A stretch of 64,000 nt of DNA from Acidobacteriaceae bacterium (GTDB lineage Bacteria; Acidobacteriota; Terriglobia; Bryobacterales; Bryobacteraceae): positions 310,001 to 374,000 of the forward strand of contig JAFAYI010000036.1 of the NCBI GenBank assembly GCA_019240475.1, written 5' to 3'. The notes beneath the pieces were generated by a model, which did no database searches, was not told where the DNA came from, and was given only the letters and a program-made list of their open reading frames with translations. The first letter of the stretch is position 1. The number at the start of each line of letters is the position of its first letter. The position numbers and the translations under genes were made by a program. This document shows positions 43,966 to 53,298 of the stretch, in pieces.

Positions 43966-44625
43966 TCAAAGCCCTTCGAGCAGCGCCGGTGTTTGAAACC
44001 GCCGCTCCACGTGTTCTTCCATCTGCCGTATCAGAAATCGCCGCAGGTCGAGCGCCGTGTCTTTGTGCCACGCCAGCGCCGGCAAGTCCTCTATATGCGT
44101 CCGCAGCATCGCTCCCGCAATTTCGCGCGACGAATTCGATAACCCTTTGTCCGGGTGGCTTGCCAGGTCCGGCAGAAACCCCGACAGTCGCGTAGCCCAA
44201 AGTGAAAAGTAAGTGATCGCTGCCCAGATGCAGCCGGGCGCGTGCTCGTGCATGTGCCCCAACACCGCGCCTAATAATCGAAAGAAGCGCTCGTTGGGCT
44301 CATGCGGCGGCAGCATCTGCTCGCTTACCTCCGCCACGTAGTCCAGCGCCACGCTCGCCTCGAATGAATTCAGCAAATCGAACTGCGACTGCACCAGGTC
44401 GCACGAATTTAGATTCACCAGTTCTCGCGTCTCTTTTTGAGAATAAGATAAGTTCACCAGCGACAGCCGTTCCAGGCCCGACCCGAAGCTGCTCTTCAAT
44501 TTGCGCGCTCGCCTCGCCACGCCCCGCAGCTTCCCTTGATCGCGCGTGAAAAAACTGACGATCAGATCCGACTCGCGAAACGGGTAGGTCCGCAGAACGT
44601 ATGTCTCACTGACCCGAGCCGACAA
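43966..44625 (-). CDS. recO: DNA repair protein RecO
   Basis: A 219-residue RecF-pathway protein. The N-terminal OB-fold has ETYVLRTYPFRESDLIVSFF and the KLRGVARRARKLKSSFGSGLE segment typical of RecO; the C-terminal helical domain contains RFFRLLGAVLGHM. There is no obvious four-cysteine zinc site, as in other zinc-free RecO proteins. It loads RecA with RecR onto single-stranded DNA. It is first in a minus-strand run with glyQ, and diverges from the next gene across only 18 bases. Confidence 0.9.
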   Translation of the reverse strand: MSARVSETYVLRTYPFRESDLIVSFFTRDQGKLRGVARRARKLKSSFGSGLERLSLVNLSYSQKETRELVNLNSCDLVQSQFDLLNSFEASVALDYVAEVSEQMLPPHEPNERFFRLLGAVLGHMHEHAPGCIWAAITYFSLWATRLSGFLPDLASHPDKGLSNSSREIAGAMLRTHIEDLPALAWHKDTALDLRRFLIRQMEEHVERRFQTPALLEGL

Positions 44626-44643
44626 TAACCTAGAATTATCTCA

Positions 44644-45741
44644 TTGCGCCTCAAGACCCCCATCGTCTGCACGGTCCTGCTCTCTAGCGCCGTCGCGGCC
44701 GCGGTCGCTCAGGATGTGCCTCTTTCGCCGCTCTCGCCTCAGCGCCTCAAACGCCTGCAACGCGATCGTGAACGCCAGACCACTCGCTGGGTGAACTTTG
44801 AAAACCGCGTGCAATCCGTCTCCAATTCGCCCCAGCGCGGCTTCGAACTCGCCCTCTTCTACGCCGTCACTCACGACCAAACCCGGGGCAGGGAAGCCGT
44901 CGATTGGCTCGCCACCCATCCCTGCGACCCGCTTCAAACTCCCGCCGCGCTCGCCTGGACAACCGACTTACTCTCTGCAGCCGACCGCGCTCGCATTCCC
45001 GCCTGCCCTCCCGTCCCCGAACCCGAAACCCCGATCGACTCTCTGAAAGCCGGCGCCTTCCGCGACCCGCGCGCCCTCTATCTGGCTTGCGAATACCTGA
45101 TCGCCACTCGCCCCTCGCGCCGTACCGATCTCCGCGAAACCGCTCCGCAATTTTTCTCGCAACTTCCCGTCGAATTTCTTCTCTCGCTCCATCCGGATCA
45201 AATCGAACATCCCGATTGGCTCACCCATATCGCCGCGCTTGCCTTGGTCGCGGTCGACCCTAACCTCGAATCCTCCCAGTTCCTCCAGGCCTGGGCCATC
45301 GAGGACCGCCAGATGCTCCGCGATGGCCCCGGCGTCGCTTACGAATTCCTGTGGGCCGATCCCTATCTGCCCGGCGTCGGGTATCAAAATCTCGAACCCT
45401 GGTCCTACGACCCCTCCGGCCGCCTCTTTGCGCGCGCCAACTGGGATGCCAATGCCTGCTGGATTTCCATTTCAACCCGCGGGATCGAAGAACAAAACTG
45501 CTCTCCCAACTGGCGCGCCCAGCCCGCCCGCTTCGGCCGCCTGAACCTGATCCCCATGGTCCGTCGCTGCGAAGACCTGCCGCCTATCGACCCCGCTCAA
45601 ACCGTCGTGCTCTGGCGCTTGCTCCCCGGCCAATCCGTCACGTATAGCGACGGCAAACAGCGGCATTCGGAAGCCGCCGACGCCGCTGGCCTGCTGCGAC
45701 TCTCGGCTAGCGCTCGCGGCAAGGTCTGTATGTCGAGTTAA
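44644..45741 (+). CDS. Exported protein of unknown function
   Basis: A 365-residue protein starting at a TTG, with a signal peptide (about residues 1-22, cleaved after VAAAVAQ). The remainder is mostly helical and Pro/Arg-rich, with six or seven cysteines and a segment GVAYEFLWADPYLPGVGYQNLEPW near residues 230-250 suggestive of a surface-exposed fold. I recognise no family. It is divergent from recO with 18 bases between starts, so its promoter must overlap the recO 5' region. Confidence 0.72.
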   Translation: MRLKTPIVCTVLLSSAVAAAVAQDVPLSPLSPQRLKRLQRDRERQTTRWVNFENRVQSVSNSPQRGFELALFYAVTHDQTRGREAVDWLATHPCDPLQTPAALAWTTDLLSAADRARIPACPPVPEPETPIDSLKAGAFRDPRALYLACEYLIATRPSRRTDLRETAPQFFSQLPVEFLLSLHPDQIEHPDWLTHIAALALVAVDPNLESSQFLQAWAIEDRQMLRDGPGVAYEFLWADPYLPGVGYQNLEPWSYDPSGRLFARANWDANACWISISTRGIEEQNCSPNWRAQPARFGRLNLIPMVRRCEDLPPIDPAQTVVLWRLLPGQSVTYSDGKQRHSEAADAAGLLRLSASARGKVCMSS

Positions 45742-45842
45742 ATCGCGGCGGCCGCCGGCCTACCCGTCCTGCCGCATAACGCATGCAGCGCGCCCCCGCG
45801 CTAAACTTGGAATTTCCACTCAAAGGGAGTATCTCTTAAGTC

Positions 45843-46400
45843 ATGATCGCTGCAACACAACTGCGCCCGGGCATGATCGTCAAGTTCAACAACGAACTGC
45901 ACTCCGTTTTCAGCATGGTCCACCGCACGCCTGGCAACCTCCGCGGCTTCGTCCAAGCCAAGATGCGTAACCTTCGCTCCGGCTCGATGATCGAGCATCG
46001 CTTCTCATCTGAAGACAAAGTCGAACGCATTGCCCTCGACGAGCACGAAATGGAGTATCTGTACGACGACGGCGAGTACTACTACTTCATGAACACCGAA
46101 AACTTCGAGCAGATGCATCTCACGAAAGATATGCTCGGCGATGGCGTGTTCTATCTCATTCCGCAGTTGCGCGTGAACGTGGAGTTCTATGAAGGCAAAC
46201 CCATCAGCGTCGAACTTCCGGCCAGCGTGGAAATGACGGTCGTCGAGACCGAGCCCGGCCTCAAGGGCGCCACCGTTTCAAACGTCACCAAACCGGCCAA
46301 AATGGAAACCGGTCTCGTCGTTCAGGTCCCGCCCTTCATCAACCAAGGCGAGCGGATCCGGGTCAGCACTTCCGAAGGCACATATCAGGAACGCGCCTAG
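45843..46400 (+). CDS. efp: Translation elongation factor P
   Basis: A 185-residue three-domain OB-type protein that helps ribosomes through proline stretches. Family features include RPGMIVKFNNELHSV, MRNLRSGSMIEHRFSSEDKVE, YDDGEYYYFMNTENFEQ, and ETGLVVQVPPFINQGERIRVST at the C-terminus. The domain I loop reads HRTPGNLRGF, with Asn 32 at the tip where most EF-Ps have Lys or Arg, and an Arg two residues later. No earP, epmA or epmB gene is nearby. The 101-base gap before it has a GGGAG ribosome site 13 bases upstream. Confidence 0.95.
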   Translation: MIAATQLRPGMIVKFNNELHSVFSMVHRTPGNLRGFVQAKMRNLRSGSMIEHRFSSEDKVERIALDEHEMEYLYDDGEYYYFMNTENFEQMHLTKDMLGDGVFYLIPQLRVNVEFYEGKPISVELPASVEMTVVETEPGLKGATVSNVTKPAKMETGLVVQVPPFINQGERIRVSTSEGTYQERA

Positions 46401-46407
46401 CCCCGGT

Positions 46408-47277
46408 TCACCCCTTAAACTTCCCGCTCAAATACTGGTAGCTCTTCCGCAAGCTCGCAAGAGGATCGCCCGGCGTCTGGTCCTGCTCCACAAAGTAATT
46501 CTCCACCCCCGCCGCGTCCGCCGCGTTCAGCACCGCCGGAATGTCAATCGATCCGCTGCCGACTTCTTTGAAGGCGCTATGTGGCACATTTTCGTTGTAC
46601 TGCTTCGCCACGCCTTTGGCCTTGTCTTTCAAGTGCAACAGCTTCACGCGCCCGCTGTATTTCTTTAGCAATTCCACCGGATCGTGCCCCGCCACGCTCA
46701 CCCAGAAAATGTCCATCTCAAGCGACACCACGTCTTTCTGCGTGTTGCTCATCAGGATGTCCAAGCCTGTCGTCCCCCCTACCGGTCCGAACTCGAATGC
46801 GTGATTGTGGTAGCAGAGCGTCAGTCCGTTCGCCTTCGCCTTCTCGCCCGCCCGATTCAGCTTTTCGGCCAGGCTCTTGAACATGTCCTCGCCGCCGCGT
46901 TCCTCCACGGGTATGTAAGGAACCACTAGGTAGCGAAATCCCTTCGCCTTCACGTTGTCCATCGCCGCGTCCGCGTCCGCCCCACCCGCGAGCGAAACCT
47001 TCTCATCCACATGAACGCTCACGGGCTTCAAACTGGTTTCCTTCAACGCCGGCCAAATCTTATCTAGGTTGTCGTACGTGCATTCAACTTCCGTATACCC
47101 GATGTCTTGGATACCCTTCAGCGTCGCCGCCGGGTCTTTCAGAATCACGTTGCGAACTGTGTAGAGTTGCACTCCAAGATTGCTGTGTGTAAGCGGTTCC
47201 TTGGCGAATGCCGCGCGGCTGAGTGGCACGAGCGCGGCTGCCTGAGCGACGAAGCTGCGGCGGGATGTCTTTGACAT
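46408..47277 (-). CDS. Exported sugar phosphate isomerase/epimerase-like protein
   Basis: A 289-residue TIM-barrel protein of the xylose-isomerase-like AP-endonuclease-2 group. The start at 47277 gives MSKTSRRSFVAQAAALV, a twin-arginine (Tat) export signal; a GTG six codons upstream is an alternative. Barrel features are GVQLYTVRNVI, YTEVECTYDN, LCYHNHAFEF near residue 150-160, VSLEMDIFWV and LLHLKDKAKG, which carry the usual metal-binding Glu/His/Asp. Export with a bound metal explains the Tat signal. Substrate is likely a sugar or its derivative. Confidence 0.85.
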   Translation of the reverse strand: MSKTSRRSFVAQAAALVPLSRAAFAKEPLTHSNLGVQLYTVRNVILKDPAATLKGIQDIGYTEVECTYDNLDKIWPALKETSLKPVSVHVDEKVSLAGGADADAAMDNVKAKGFRYLVVPYIPVEERGGEDMFKSLAEKLNRAGEKAKANGLTLCYHNHAFEFGPVGGTTGLDILMSNTQKDVVSLEMDIFWVSVAGHDPVELLKKYSGRVKLLHLKDKAKGVAKQYNENVPHSAFKEVGSGSIDIPAVLNAADAAGVENYFVEQDQTPGDPLASLRKSYQYLSGKFKG

Positions 47278-47300
47278 GTCTTCTATACTATCCACCGCTC

Positions 47301-48602
47301 CTACCGCCCTTCCGATCCGCCGTTACCCTCATGCCTTCGCGCCGCCTGCGTGATCCAGTAATCGGCAAAGTGCTTGTCCAACTCAAAATGCTCCGAACGG
47401 AAGACAAGGACGCCGTCTTGCGCCAGATTGTGCACATATGCTGGCCAAGAATTACCGTAAATGCTAACCAGTTTGGTCGTTTGCAACTTAGACATCTGTG
47501 GCGACGCTTGAAAAACAAATGTTGAGTGGCCGAATGCAATCCGGTGAAACTCAATCTTTACCAGATAGTGCCGGTCTGGCTCCTCGAAGTTTTCAAGCAA
47601 CGAAATCACGCCTTCCGCCACCGATCCTTTTGGAATTACAGCGCCCGCCCCCTTTACCTTCACTGCATTCAAGAGAACGCCCTCGACTGGATCGCCGGTA
47701 TAAGCCGTCCTGTCGCTTATAGGAGTCCGAAGCGCGATGTGCATCTCTATTCCGGCGGGCAGTTCAATCTCCCTTGCAGCTTCTTTGTTGTTTGCTGCCG
47801 CGTTGTTATCCGCATCGAAATGCAAGGTCGATTCCGCTGCGTACTTGCGGCACTGTGAAAACTCGCTCCGGCTGACCGTATACTGATGGTTCAAATCGTC
47901 CAGCTTCAGCGTGAACGAGGACGGCGCCAAGGCGTCCTGACCCGAGATCTTCACCACTCGATACGCCATGTCCGTCTCGGCCGAGCAAATCAGCGAGTCC
48001 TCTGGAATCTCATCCGCTATTACACTCAAGCTTCCTAATTGATAATCCGACGCCCGTGCGGTAAACGATCCATGAAAAGGAACAAGCGGCTTTCCGCGTT
48101 TAGTCCCGATATGATAGCCGCTGGCTGCGAGCGGCACGCTGTATCGGAACGAGTAAGTCTCAATGTCGTCGATAACGGAGTCGCCCATGTATTCGAACCG
48201 GACGCCCGGGCGAACAAAGATATTCGCCAGAAACGAGACGAACTCTCCCGAAGTTACTGTCCCGCCCTGAACGACTTCGTCAATCGACGACGACCCGCAG
48301 AATCGATCTTGGCCGTGCCAGGCGAAGATCTCTTTGCCCTCCGATACCGCTATGTCCAGCCGCAATCGATCGTGTCTGACTCTCTTCCTCTCCGGTTCCG
48401 TCTTTGCACAAGCGCACCCGGGTGGAGAGCTGTGCGCGCTTCGGAATGATGTCCGGTCCACAACCTCGACACAAGTGAAGTTAGTCGATCTCAGAACCTG
48501 CTGCGCAACGGTTTGGCGAATGCGCTCCAAGACGTCTCGCCAGTTGCTCTCCGCGCTCCGAGCGAGGAAGCTGATTCCTATGAGCAGCCCAAAGCAACGC
48601 AT
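47301..48602 (-). CDS. Exported protein of unknown function
   Basis: A 433-residue protein with a short signal sequence (about residues 1-17). Residues about 20-230 resemble secreted acidobacterial proteins that begin with NWRDVLERIRQTVAQQVLRS and a TCVEVVDR-type segment, rich in strands. The C-terminal half includes PAGIEMHIALRTPISDR and AYTGDPVEGVLLNAV followed by IPKGSVAEGVISLL, which looks like a strand-rich domain seen in conjugative-transfer or surface proteins. Function unknown. It follows the VTT-domain gene by 12 bases. Confidence 0.7.
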   Translation of the reverse strand: MRCFGLLIGISFLARSAESNWRDVLERIRQTVAQQVLRSTNFTCVEVVDRTSFRSAHSSPPGCACAKTEPERKRVRHDRLRLDIAVSEGKEIFAWHGQDRFCGSSSIDEVVQGGTVTSGEFVSFLANIFVRPGVRFEYMGDSVIDDIETYSFRYSVPLAASGYHIGTKRGKPLVPFHGSFTARASDYQLGSLSVIADEIPEDSLICSAETDMAYRVVKISGQDALAPSSFTLKLDDLNHQYTVSRSEFSQCRKYAAESTLHFDADNNAAANNKEAAREIELPAGIEMHIALRTPISDRTAYTGDPVEGVLLNAVKVKGAGAVIPKGSVAEGVISLLENFEEPDRHYLVKIEFHRIAFGHSTFVFQASPQMSKLQTTKLVSIYGNSWPAYVHNLAQDGVLVFRSEHFELDKHFADYWITQAARRHEGNGGSEGR

Positions 48603-48614
48603 TACATGGCTCGC

Positions 48615-49229
48615 TTACTCGGGCGCCCCCTGCGCCGCTTGATGGCGCTGGTACAAACGAAGACCTACAAGGATCACCACGGCTAATCCTATCGCGGTCA
48701 CGGCCACAAGCGACCCATGCGACAGCAAAAACCGGAATGTCTCGTGTCCGTACGTCTGCGCCAGATAAGCTAGCGCAAAATATCGTATGGCTCGCGCCGC
48801 TGCCACAACGCTGATGAAATAGGCGATCCGGACCTGCAGCGCGCCGGCGCAAAAAATCGGAATCTTCATTGGAAGCGGCAGTGGTGAGATCGCCGGAATG
48901 AACACCGTTATCAACCCGTAGCGCTGGAACCAGATGTGTAATCGCGCTCCTCGCCGTCCGGAAACATGCTTCATCAACAAAACCTCGCCGCCTTTACGCG
49001 CGACCGCGAAGAGAACCAGGCTTCCCGCTAGCGAACCCACCACCGCCAGCGCCGCCGCGAGATATGCCTGCCCCGGATTGTTTGTCGCAATGGCTATCAG
49101 CAGCGCATCTACTCCGCCCACCACCGGTAGCCCCGCTGAATCCAACGCTGCTAACAACAGCAGCCCCTGCGGCCCCCACGAGATCAACGTCGCCGCGAAT
49201 CGGCCCCATGCCGAAGAAATGCTATGCAC
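48615..49229 (-). CDS. VTT-domain (DedA/YqaA-like) membrane protein
   Basis: A 204-residue membrane protein with five or six hydrophobic segments. The VTT/SNARE-associated hallmark is visible in the order VVGGVDALLIAIATNNP, a GSLAGSLVLFAVARKGG segment, and RYGLITVFIPAISPLPLPMKIPIFCAG near residues 104-130. Proteins of this group are linked to lipid flipping and envelope homeostasis. It starts at a GTG one base after the ligA stop, so the two are probably cotranscribed. Confidence 0.83.
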   Translation of the reverse strand: MHSISSAWGRFAATLISWGPQGLLLLAALDSAGLPVVGGVDALLIAIATNNPGQAYLAAALAVVGSLAGSLVLFAVARKGGEVLLMKHVSGRRGARLHIWFQRYGLITVFIPAISPLPLPMKIPIFCAGALQVRIAYFISVVAAARAIRYFALAYLAQTYGHETFRFLLSHGSLVAVTAIGLAVVILVGLRLYQRHQAAQGAPE

Positions 49230-49230
49230 G

Positions 49231-51225
49231 TTACCCTAGCTTGGCAAGTAGCCCGGCTTCGTCCAAGACCGGAACTCCGAGTTGCTTCGCCTTATCCAGC
49301 TTCGACCCCGCCTCTTCCCCCGCGACCACAAAGCTTGTCTTGCTGCTCACCGACCCGGCCACTTTGCCTCCCGCTTGTTCGATACGCAACTTCGCTTCTT
49401 CCCGGGTCAGCGTCGGTAGAGTTCCCGTCAGCACGAACGTCGTTCCCGTAAGCGGCCCTTCTTTCTTCTTCTCTTTCGGTCCCGTGAACGTCAGGCCCGC
49501 TGCCCGCAGCCGATCCACTAGTTCCCGGTTCCGCTTTTCAGCGAAGAACTCGCAAATCGATTCCGCGACTTTCGGCCCCACCTCATTCACCTCTTGCAAC
49601 GTCTCCGCCGGCGCCTTCGCGATCTCATCCAGGCTTCCGAAATAAGACGCAAGGATCTGGGCGGTGCGCTCTCCGACGAACGGAATGCCCAGCCCGTTCA
49701 GCACGCGCGCCAGCGGCCGCGACCGCGATTGATCGATGTTATGGATCACCTTCGATGCCGACTTATTGCCCATCCGTTCCAATTCGAGCAGTTGCTCTAC
49801 CGTCAATCCATAAAGGTCCGCTATGTTATGAACCATTCCACGGCTCAGCAGTTGATCCACCAGCGCATCGCCCATCCCGTCTATGTCCATCACGTGTCTC
49901 GATGCGAAGTGCAGCAGCGATTCGCGCAGCCGCGCCGGACAATTCGTGTTCACGCACCGGCTCGCCGCCTCGCCTTCTTCGCGCGCCACGTGTCCGCCGC
50001 AGACCGGACAGCTTCGCGGCATCTGAAACGATCGCCGCTTGCGCCCATGCTCCACAACCCGAACAATCTTTGGAATGACATCGCCGCTCCGCTCGACCAG
50101 AACCGTATCGCCGATCTCTACACCTAGCCTCGCGATTTCATCCTCGTTGTGCAGCGTTGCCCGCGCAACCGTCACGCCGCCAATTGTCACCGGCTTCAGA
50201 TGCGCCACCGGCGTCAATGTGCCGGTCCGCCCGACCTGCACTTCAATGCTCTCTAATACCGTCTGCGATTGCCGCGCCGGATACTTGAACGCAACCGCCC
50301 ATCGCGGCGCCTTGGCCGTCCATCCCAGGCTCTCCTGCTGCGCGATCGAATCGATCTTCGCCACCACTCCGTCGGTTTCGTAAGGAAGCCCATCGCGCTT
50401 GTTCTCCCACTCGCGAATAAACTCCAGCAGTTCCTCGATTCCTTCGCACTTCTTCCGATGCGGATTCACCTTGAACCCCGCCGCCGTCAGCGTCTCCAGG
50501 CTCGCCCAGTGACTCTCCATCGCCGGCCGCCCGTCGCGCAGCAGAAAATAACTGAAATAATCCAACTGCCGGGCCGCCGTCACCCCCGGATCGAGCGCTC
50601 GCAGCGCGCCCGCCGCCGCATTCCTTGGATTCGCAAAACGCGCCAGCCCGCCGGCATCGCGCTCCTCATTCAGCCGCTCAAACGACTTGCGCGGCATCAC
50701 CACCTCTCCTCGAACTTCGAAACCACCCTGCTCTAACGCTCCCTTGCGCGTCCGCAGCGGCAGGGATCGAATGGTCCGCGCGTTCTCCGTCACGTCTTCC
50801 CCCACCCGCCCGTCGCCGCGCGTGAGCGCCTGTTCGAGCCGCCCGGCCGAATAATGCGCCGCCATCGAAAGCCCGTCCAGCTTCAACTCCGCCACGTACT
50901 CGTAATCCTTCGATTTCAGCAGTCCGCTCACGCGCGCGTCGAAATCGCGCAGTTCCTGCTCATTCAGCGCATTGTCCAGGCTCAACATAGGCGAGCTGTG
51001 CGCCACTTTCACAAAGCCTTCGCGCGGCGCGCCACCCACTCGCTGCGTTGGCGAATCGGGCGTGCGCAGCTCTGGATGCGCTTCCTCAATCCCGCGCAGC
51101 TCTCTCATCAGCCCATCGAATTCGGCGTCCGAAATTTCAGGCTGATCCAGCACGTAGTAGAGGTATTCGTGGTGTTCGAGCTGTTTGCGCAGCTCCTCTG
51201 CGCGTTTTTCCAGCGGCTCTTTCAT
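49231..51225 (-). CDS. ligA: NAD-dependent DNA ligase
   Basis: A 664-residue replicative ligase. The adenylation domain has YYVLDQPEISDAEFD, SLDNALNEQELRDF and the active-site KLDG in AELKLDGLSMAAHY near residue 115. The OB fold, a zinc finger with CPVCGGH and CVNTNCPARL, helix-hairpin-helix repeats (GIPFVGERTAQILA, EVNEVGPKVAESI) and a C-terminal BRCT domain (about 590-664) follow in order. Its start lies only 12 bases from the start of the divergent lipid-kinase gene. Confidence 0.97.
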   Translation of the reverse strand: MKEPLEKRAEELRKQLEHHEYLYYVLDQPEISDAEFDGLMRELRGIEEAHPELRTPDSPTQRVGGAPREGFVKVAHSSPMLSLDNALNEQELRDFDARVSGLLKSKDYEYVAELKLDGLSMAAHYSAGRLEQALTRGDGRVGEDVTENARTIRSLPLRTRKGALEQGGFEVRGEVVMPRKSFERLNEERDAGGLARFANPRNAAAGALRALDPGVTAARQLDYFSYFLLRDGRPAMESHWASLETLTAAGFKVNPHRKKCEGIEELLEFIREWENKRDGLPYETDGVVAKIDSIAQQESLGWTAKAPRWAVAFKYPARQSQTVLESIEVQVGRTGTLTPVAHLKPVTIGGVTVARATLHNEDEIARLGVEIGDTVLVERSGDVIPKIVRVVEHGRKRRSFQMPRSCPVCGGHVAREEGEAASRCVNTNCPARLRESLLHFASRHVMDIDGMGDALVDQLLSRGMVHNIADLYGLTVEQLLELERMGNKSASKVIHNIDQSRSRPLARVLNGLGIPFVGERTAQILASYFGSLDEIAKAPAETLQEVNEVGPKVAESICEFFAEKRNRELVDRLRAAGLTFTGPKEKKKEGPLTGTTFVLTGTLPTLTREEAKLRIEQAGGKVAGSVSSKTSFVVAGEEAGSKLDKAKQLGVPVLDEAGLLAKLG

Positions 51226-51237
51226 TTGAACTCTATA

Positions 51238-52236
51238 ATGGTGCAGTTGAGATTATCCGGCGCTAAACGCGCAGCTATCATCTACAATCCCATCGCCCGC
51301 GGGCTCGCGCGCCGCAAGGGCTCGCTTCACCGTATCACCGCGCTGCTCTCGGAGCGCGGCATCCAGGCATCTCTCGTCGCCACTCACGGGCCCGGCACCG
51401 CCTCCGAACAAGTCCGCCGGGAAATCGATCTCGGTTGCCACCTGGTCGTTGCGGCCGGCGGCGACGGCACCATCAACGAAGTCGCGAACGGTATGTTGCA
51501 CTCCGGCGTGCCGCTCGCCATTCTGCCAGGCGGAACCGCCAACGTCCTCGCCCGCGAGATGCAGGTCCCCATACACCTGGAGAGGGCCGCTGCGCAAATC
51601 CCGAGCCTCGAGCCATTCCGCGTCGCTGTCGGCGCTCTCCGGCTCCGCGACTCCTCGCCCCGCTGCTTCCTCTGCATGGCCGGCGCCGGCCTCGATGCCG
51701 AGATCGTCTCGCGTGTAGATCCCGCCCTCAAAATCCGAACCGGGAAACTTGCCTATTACGCTGGCGGCCTCCTCCAAGTCTTCCGCCCTCTTCGCGAATT
51801 CGAAGTTACCGTCGATGGCAAGCCCTATCTGGCCAGCTTCGCCCTCCTTAGCAGGGTCCGCAACTACGGTGGCGATCTTGAAATCGCGCGCGGCGCCTCC
51901 CTCCTGCGCGACGACTTCGAGGTCGTGCTGTTTCGCGGAACCGCGAGCGCCCGGTATCTCTCCTACTTCCTAGGAGTTGCTCTCAAGCGTGTGCATCGCA
52001 TGCCTGGCTGCACGGTCCTGCGCGCCCAATCGATAGTCTGCGAACAGGCCGCCGGCCATGCAATCTTCGTCCAGATCGATGGCGAATTGGCGGGTACCCT
52101 TCCCATGAGCGTCGATATTCTTCCGGACGCGCTCACCATGCTTGCTCCGGCCTCTTATCTCGCTCGCGAGCGCGTCTTCGCGGGACTCGCCGCTTCCGAG
52201 CGCCCTAGCCGTCTCGTACCTGTTGCGCCCGAATAA
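51238..52236 (+). CDS. Diacylglycerol kinase family protein
   Basis: A 332-residue lipid kinase-like protein. The ATP-binding GGDGTINEVANGML near residues 77-90 and GGTANVLAREMQVP near 98-111 are the DAGK catalytic motifs; the N-terminal AAIIYNPIARG strand is also typical. It probably phosphorylates diacylglycerol, sphingosine-like or polyprenyl lipids. I set the start at ATG 51238; an open frame reading from 50854 is antisense to ligA and not coding. The gene and ligA have starts 12 bases apart. Confidence 0.9.
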   Translation: MVQLRLSGAKRAAIIYNPIARGLARRKGSLHRITALLSERGIQASLVATHGPGTASEQVRREIDLGCHLVVAAGGDGTINEVANGMLHSGVPLAILPGGTANVLAREMQVPIHLERAAAQIPSLEPFRVAVGALRLRDSSPRCFLCMAGAGLDAEIVSRVDPALKIRTGKLAYYAGGLLQVFRPLREFEVTVDGKPYLASFALLSRVRNYGGDLEIARGASLLRDDFEVVLFRGTASARYLSYFLGVALKRVHRMPGCTVLRAQSIVCEQAAGHAIFVQIDGELAGTLPMSVDILPDALTMLAPASYLARERVFAGLAASERPSRLVPVAPE

Positions 52237-52256
52237 AGGGCGGCCGCTCGCCGCGC

Positions 52257-53279
52257 ATGGACAACGTTACCCACACGCTTACCGGCCTCGCACTGTCCCG
52301 CGCCGGCCTCAATCGCCTCTGCCCGCGCGCGACGCTGCTCCTCATATTGTCCGCTAACGCGCCCGACGCTGACGTGGTCAGCCTCCTAGGCGGCCAGCTC
52401 AAACACGTCGAAATTCATCGCGGCTACACCCATTCGCTCCTGGGCTTGCCCTTCATGGCCGTGCTCTGTGTCTTGATCGCCGCCGCACTCGGCGGCCGCA
52501 AACGCCTCCGGTCGAAGCTGCTTTGGACGCGAGCGTTCCTCCTGTGCTGCATCGGTGTTGCCAGCCACCTGCTGCTCGATTGGACCAACGCGTACGGTAT
52601 CCGGCTGCTCTTGCCGTTTTCCGCCGATTGGTTTCATTCCGACATCCTTGGTCTTTACGATCCCTACATCATGGCCGCGCTTGTCTTCGCAGCCCTGTGG
52701 CCTCCGTTCGCTCGTCTCGTCAGCCGCGAAATCGGAGGGCCTGCGACAACCGGGAAGGGAATTGCCATATTCGCTCTTGCCTTTTTCGCCCTCTTCGGCT
52801 GCGCTCGCGCCATGCTCCACAGTCAGGCCGTAGCTCTCCTCCAATCCCGGCTCTATGAAGGCCAGGAGTCCCTTCAGGCCGCTGCTCTCCCGGACCCGTT
52901 CTCGCCCGTTCGATGGCGCGGCGTCGTCGAAACTCCCCAGACTTTCCGGCTCATCTCCGTGAACCCGCTCGGCGGCCTCCTCCCCGAAGGCGGCCGTGTA
53001 TTCTATAAGCCCGCCCTCAAGCCCAGCTTAGAAAGCGCTAAACGCACTCAGCCGTTTGCTTATTTCTTATATTTTTCCCGCTTTCCCGTGTGGTCTGAGC
53101 AGCGCACCGCTATCGATCGCACTGCCAAGACGCGCATTGACCTGGTCGACTTGCGATTCGGCGTTCCGGGCGCCGGTTCTCTCCACTGTATTGCGCTCGA
53201 AGACAGCGATTACCGCATCCTCGGCTCCTGGTTCACCTATGGTTCGGGTGCGCGGCTCGGCTGGCCGGACACTCGCTGA
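52257..53279 (+). CDS. YdjM-like inner-membrane metal-dependent hydrolase
   Basis: A 340-residue membrane protein. The N-terminal half matches the YdjM/DUF457 family: MDNVTHTLTGLALSRAG at the start, ANAPDADVVSLLGG near 37-50, HRGYTHSLLGLPF near 58-70 and HLLLDWTNAYGIRLL near 103-117, with His and Asp residues proposed as metal ligands. Four or five membrane helices occur. The C-terminal 130 residues are a soluble strand-rich domain. It begins 20 bases after the DAGK-like gene. Confidence 0.88.
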   Translation: MDNVTHTLTGLALSRAGLNRLCPRATLLLILSANAPDADVVSLLGGQLKHVEIHRGYTHSLLGLPFMAVLCVLIAAALGGRKRLRSKLLWTRAFLLCCIGVASHLLLDWTNAYGIRLLLPFSADWFHSDILGLYDPYIMAALVFAALWPPFARLVSREIGGPATTGKGIAIFALAFFALFGCARAMLHSQAVALLQSRLYEGQESLQAAALPDPFSPVRWRGVVETPQTFRLISVNPLGGLLPEGGRVFYKPALKPSLESAKRTQPFAYFLYFSRFPVWSEQRTAIDRTAKTRIDLVDLRFGVPGAGSLHCIALEDSDYRILGSWFTYGSGARLGWPDTR

Positions 53280-53298
53280 ATCGGCGCGTGCGAAAATC

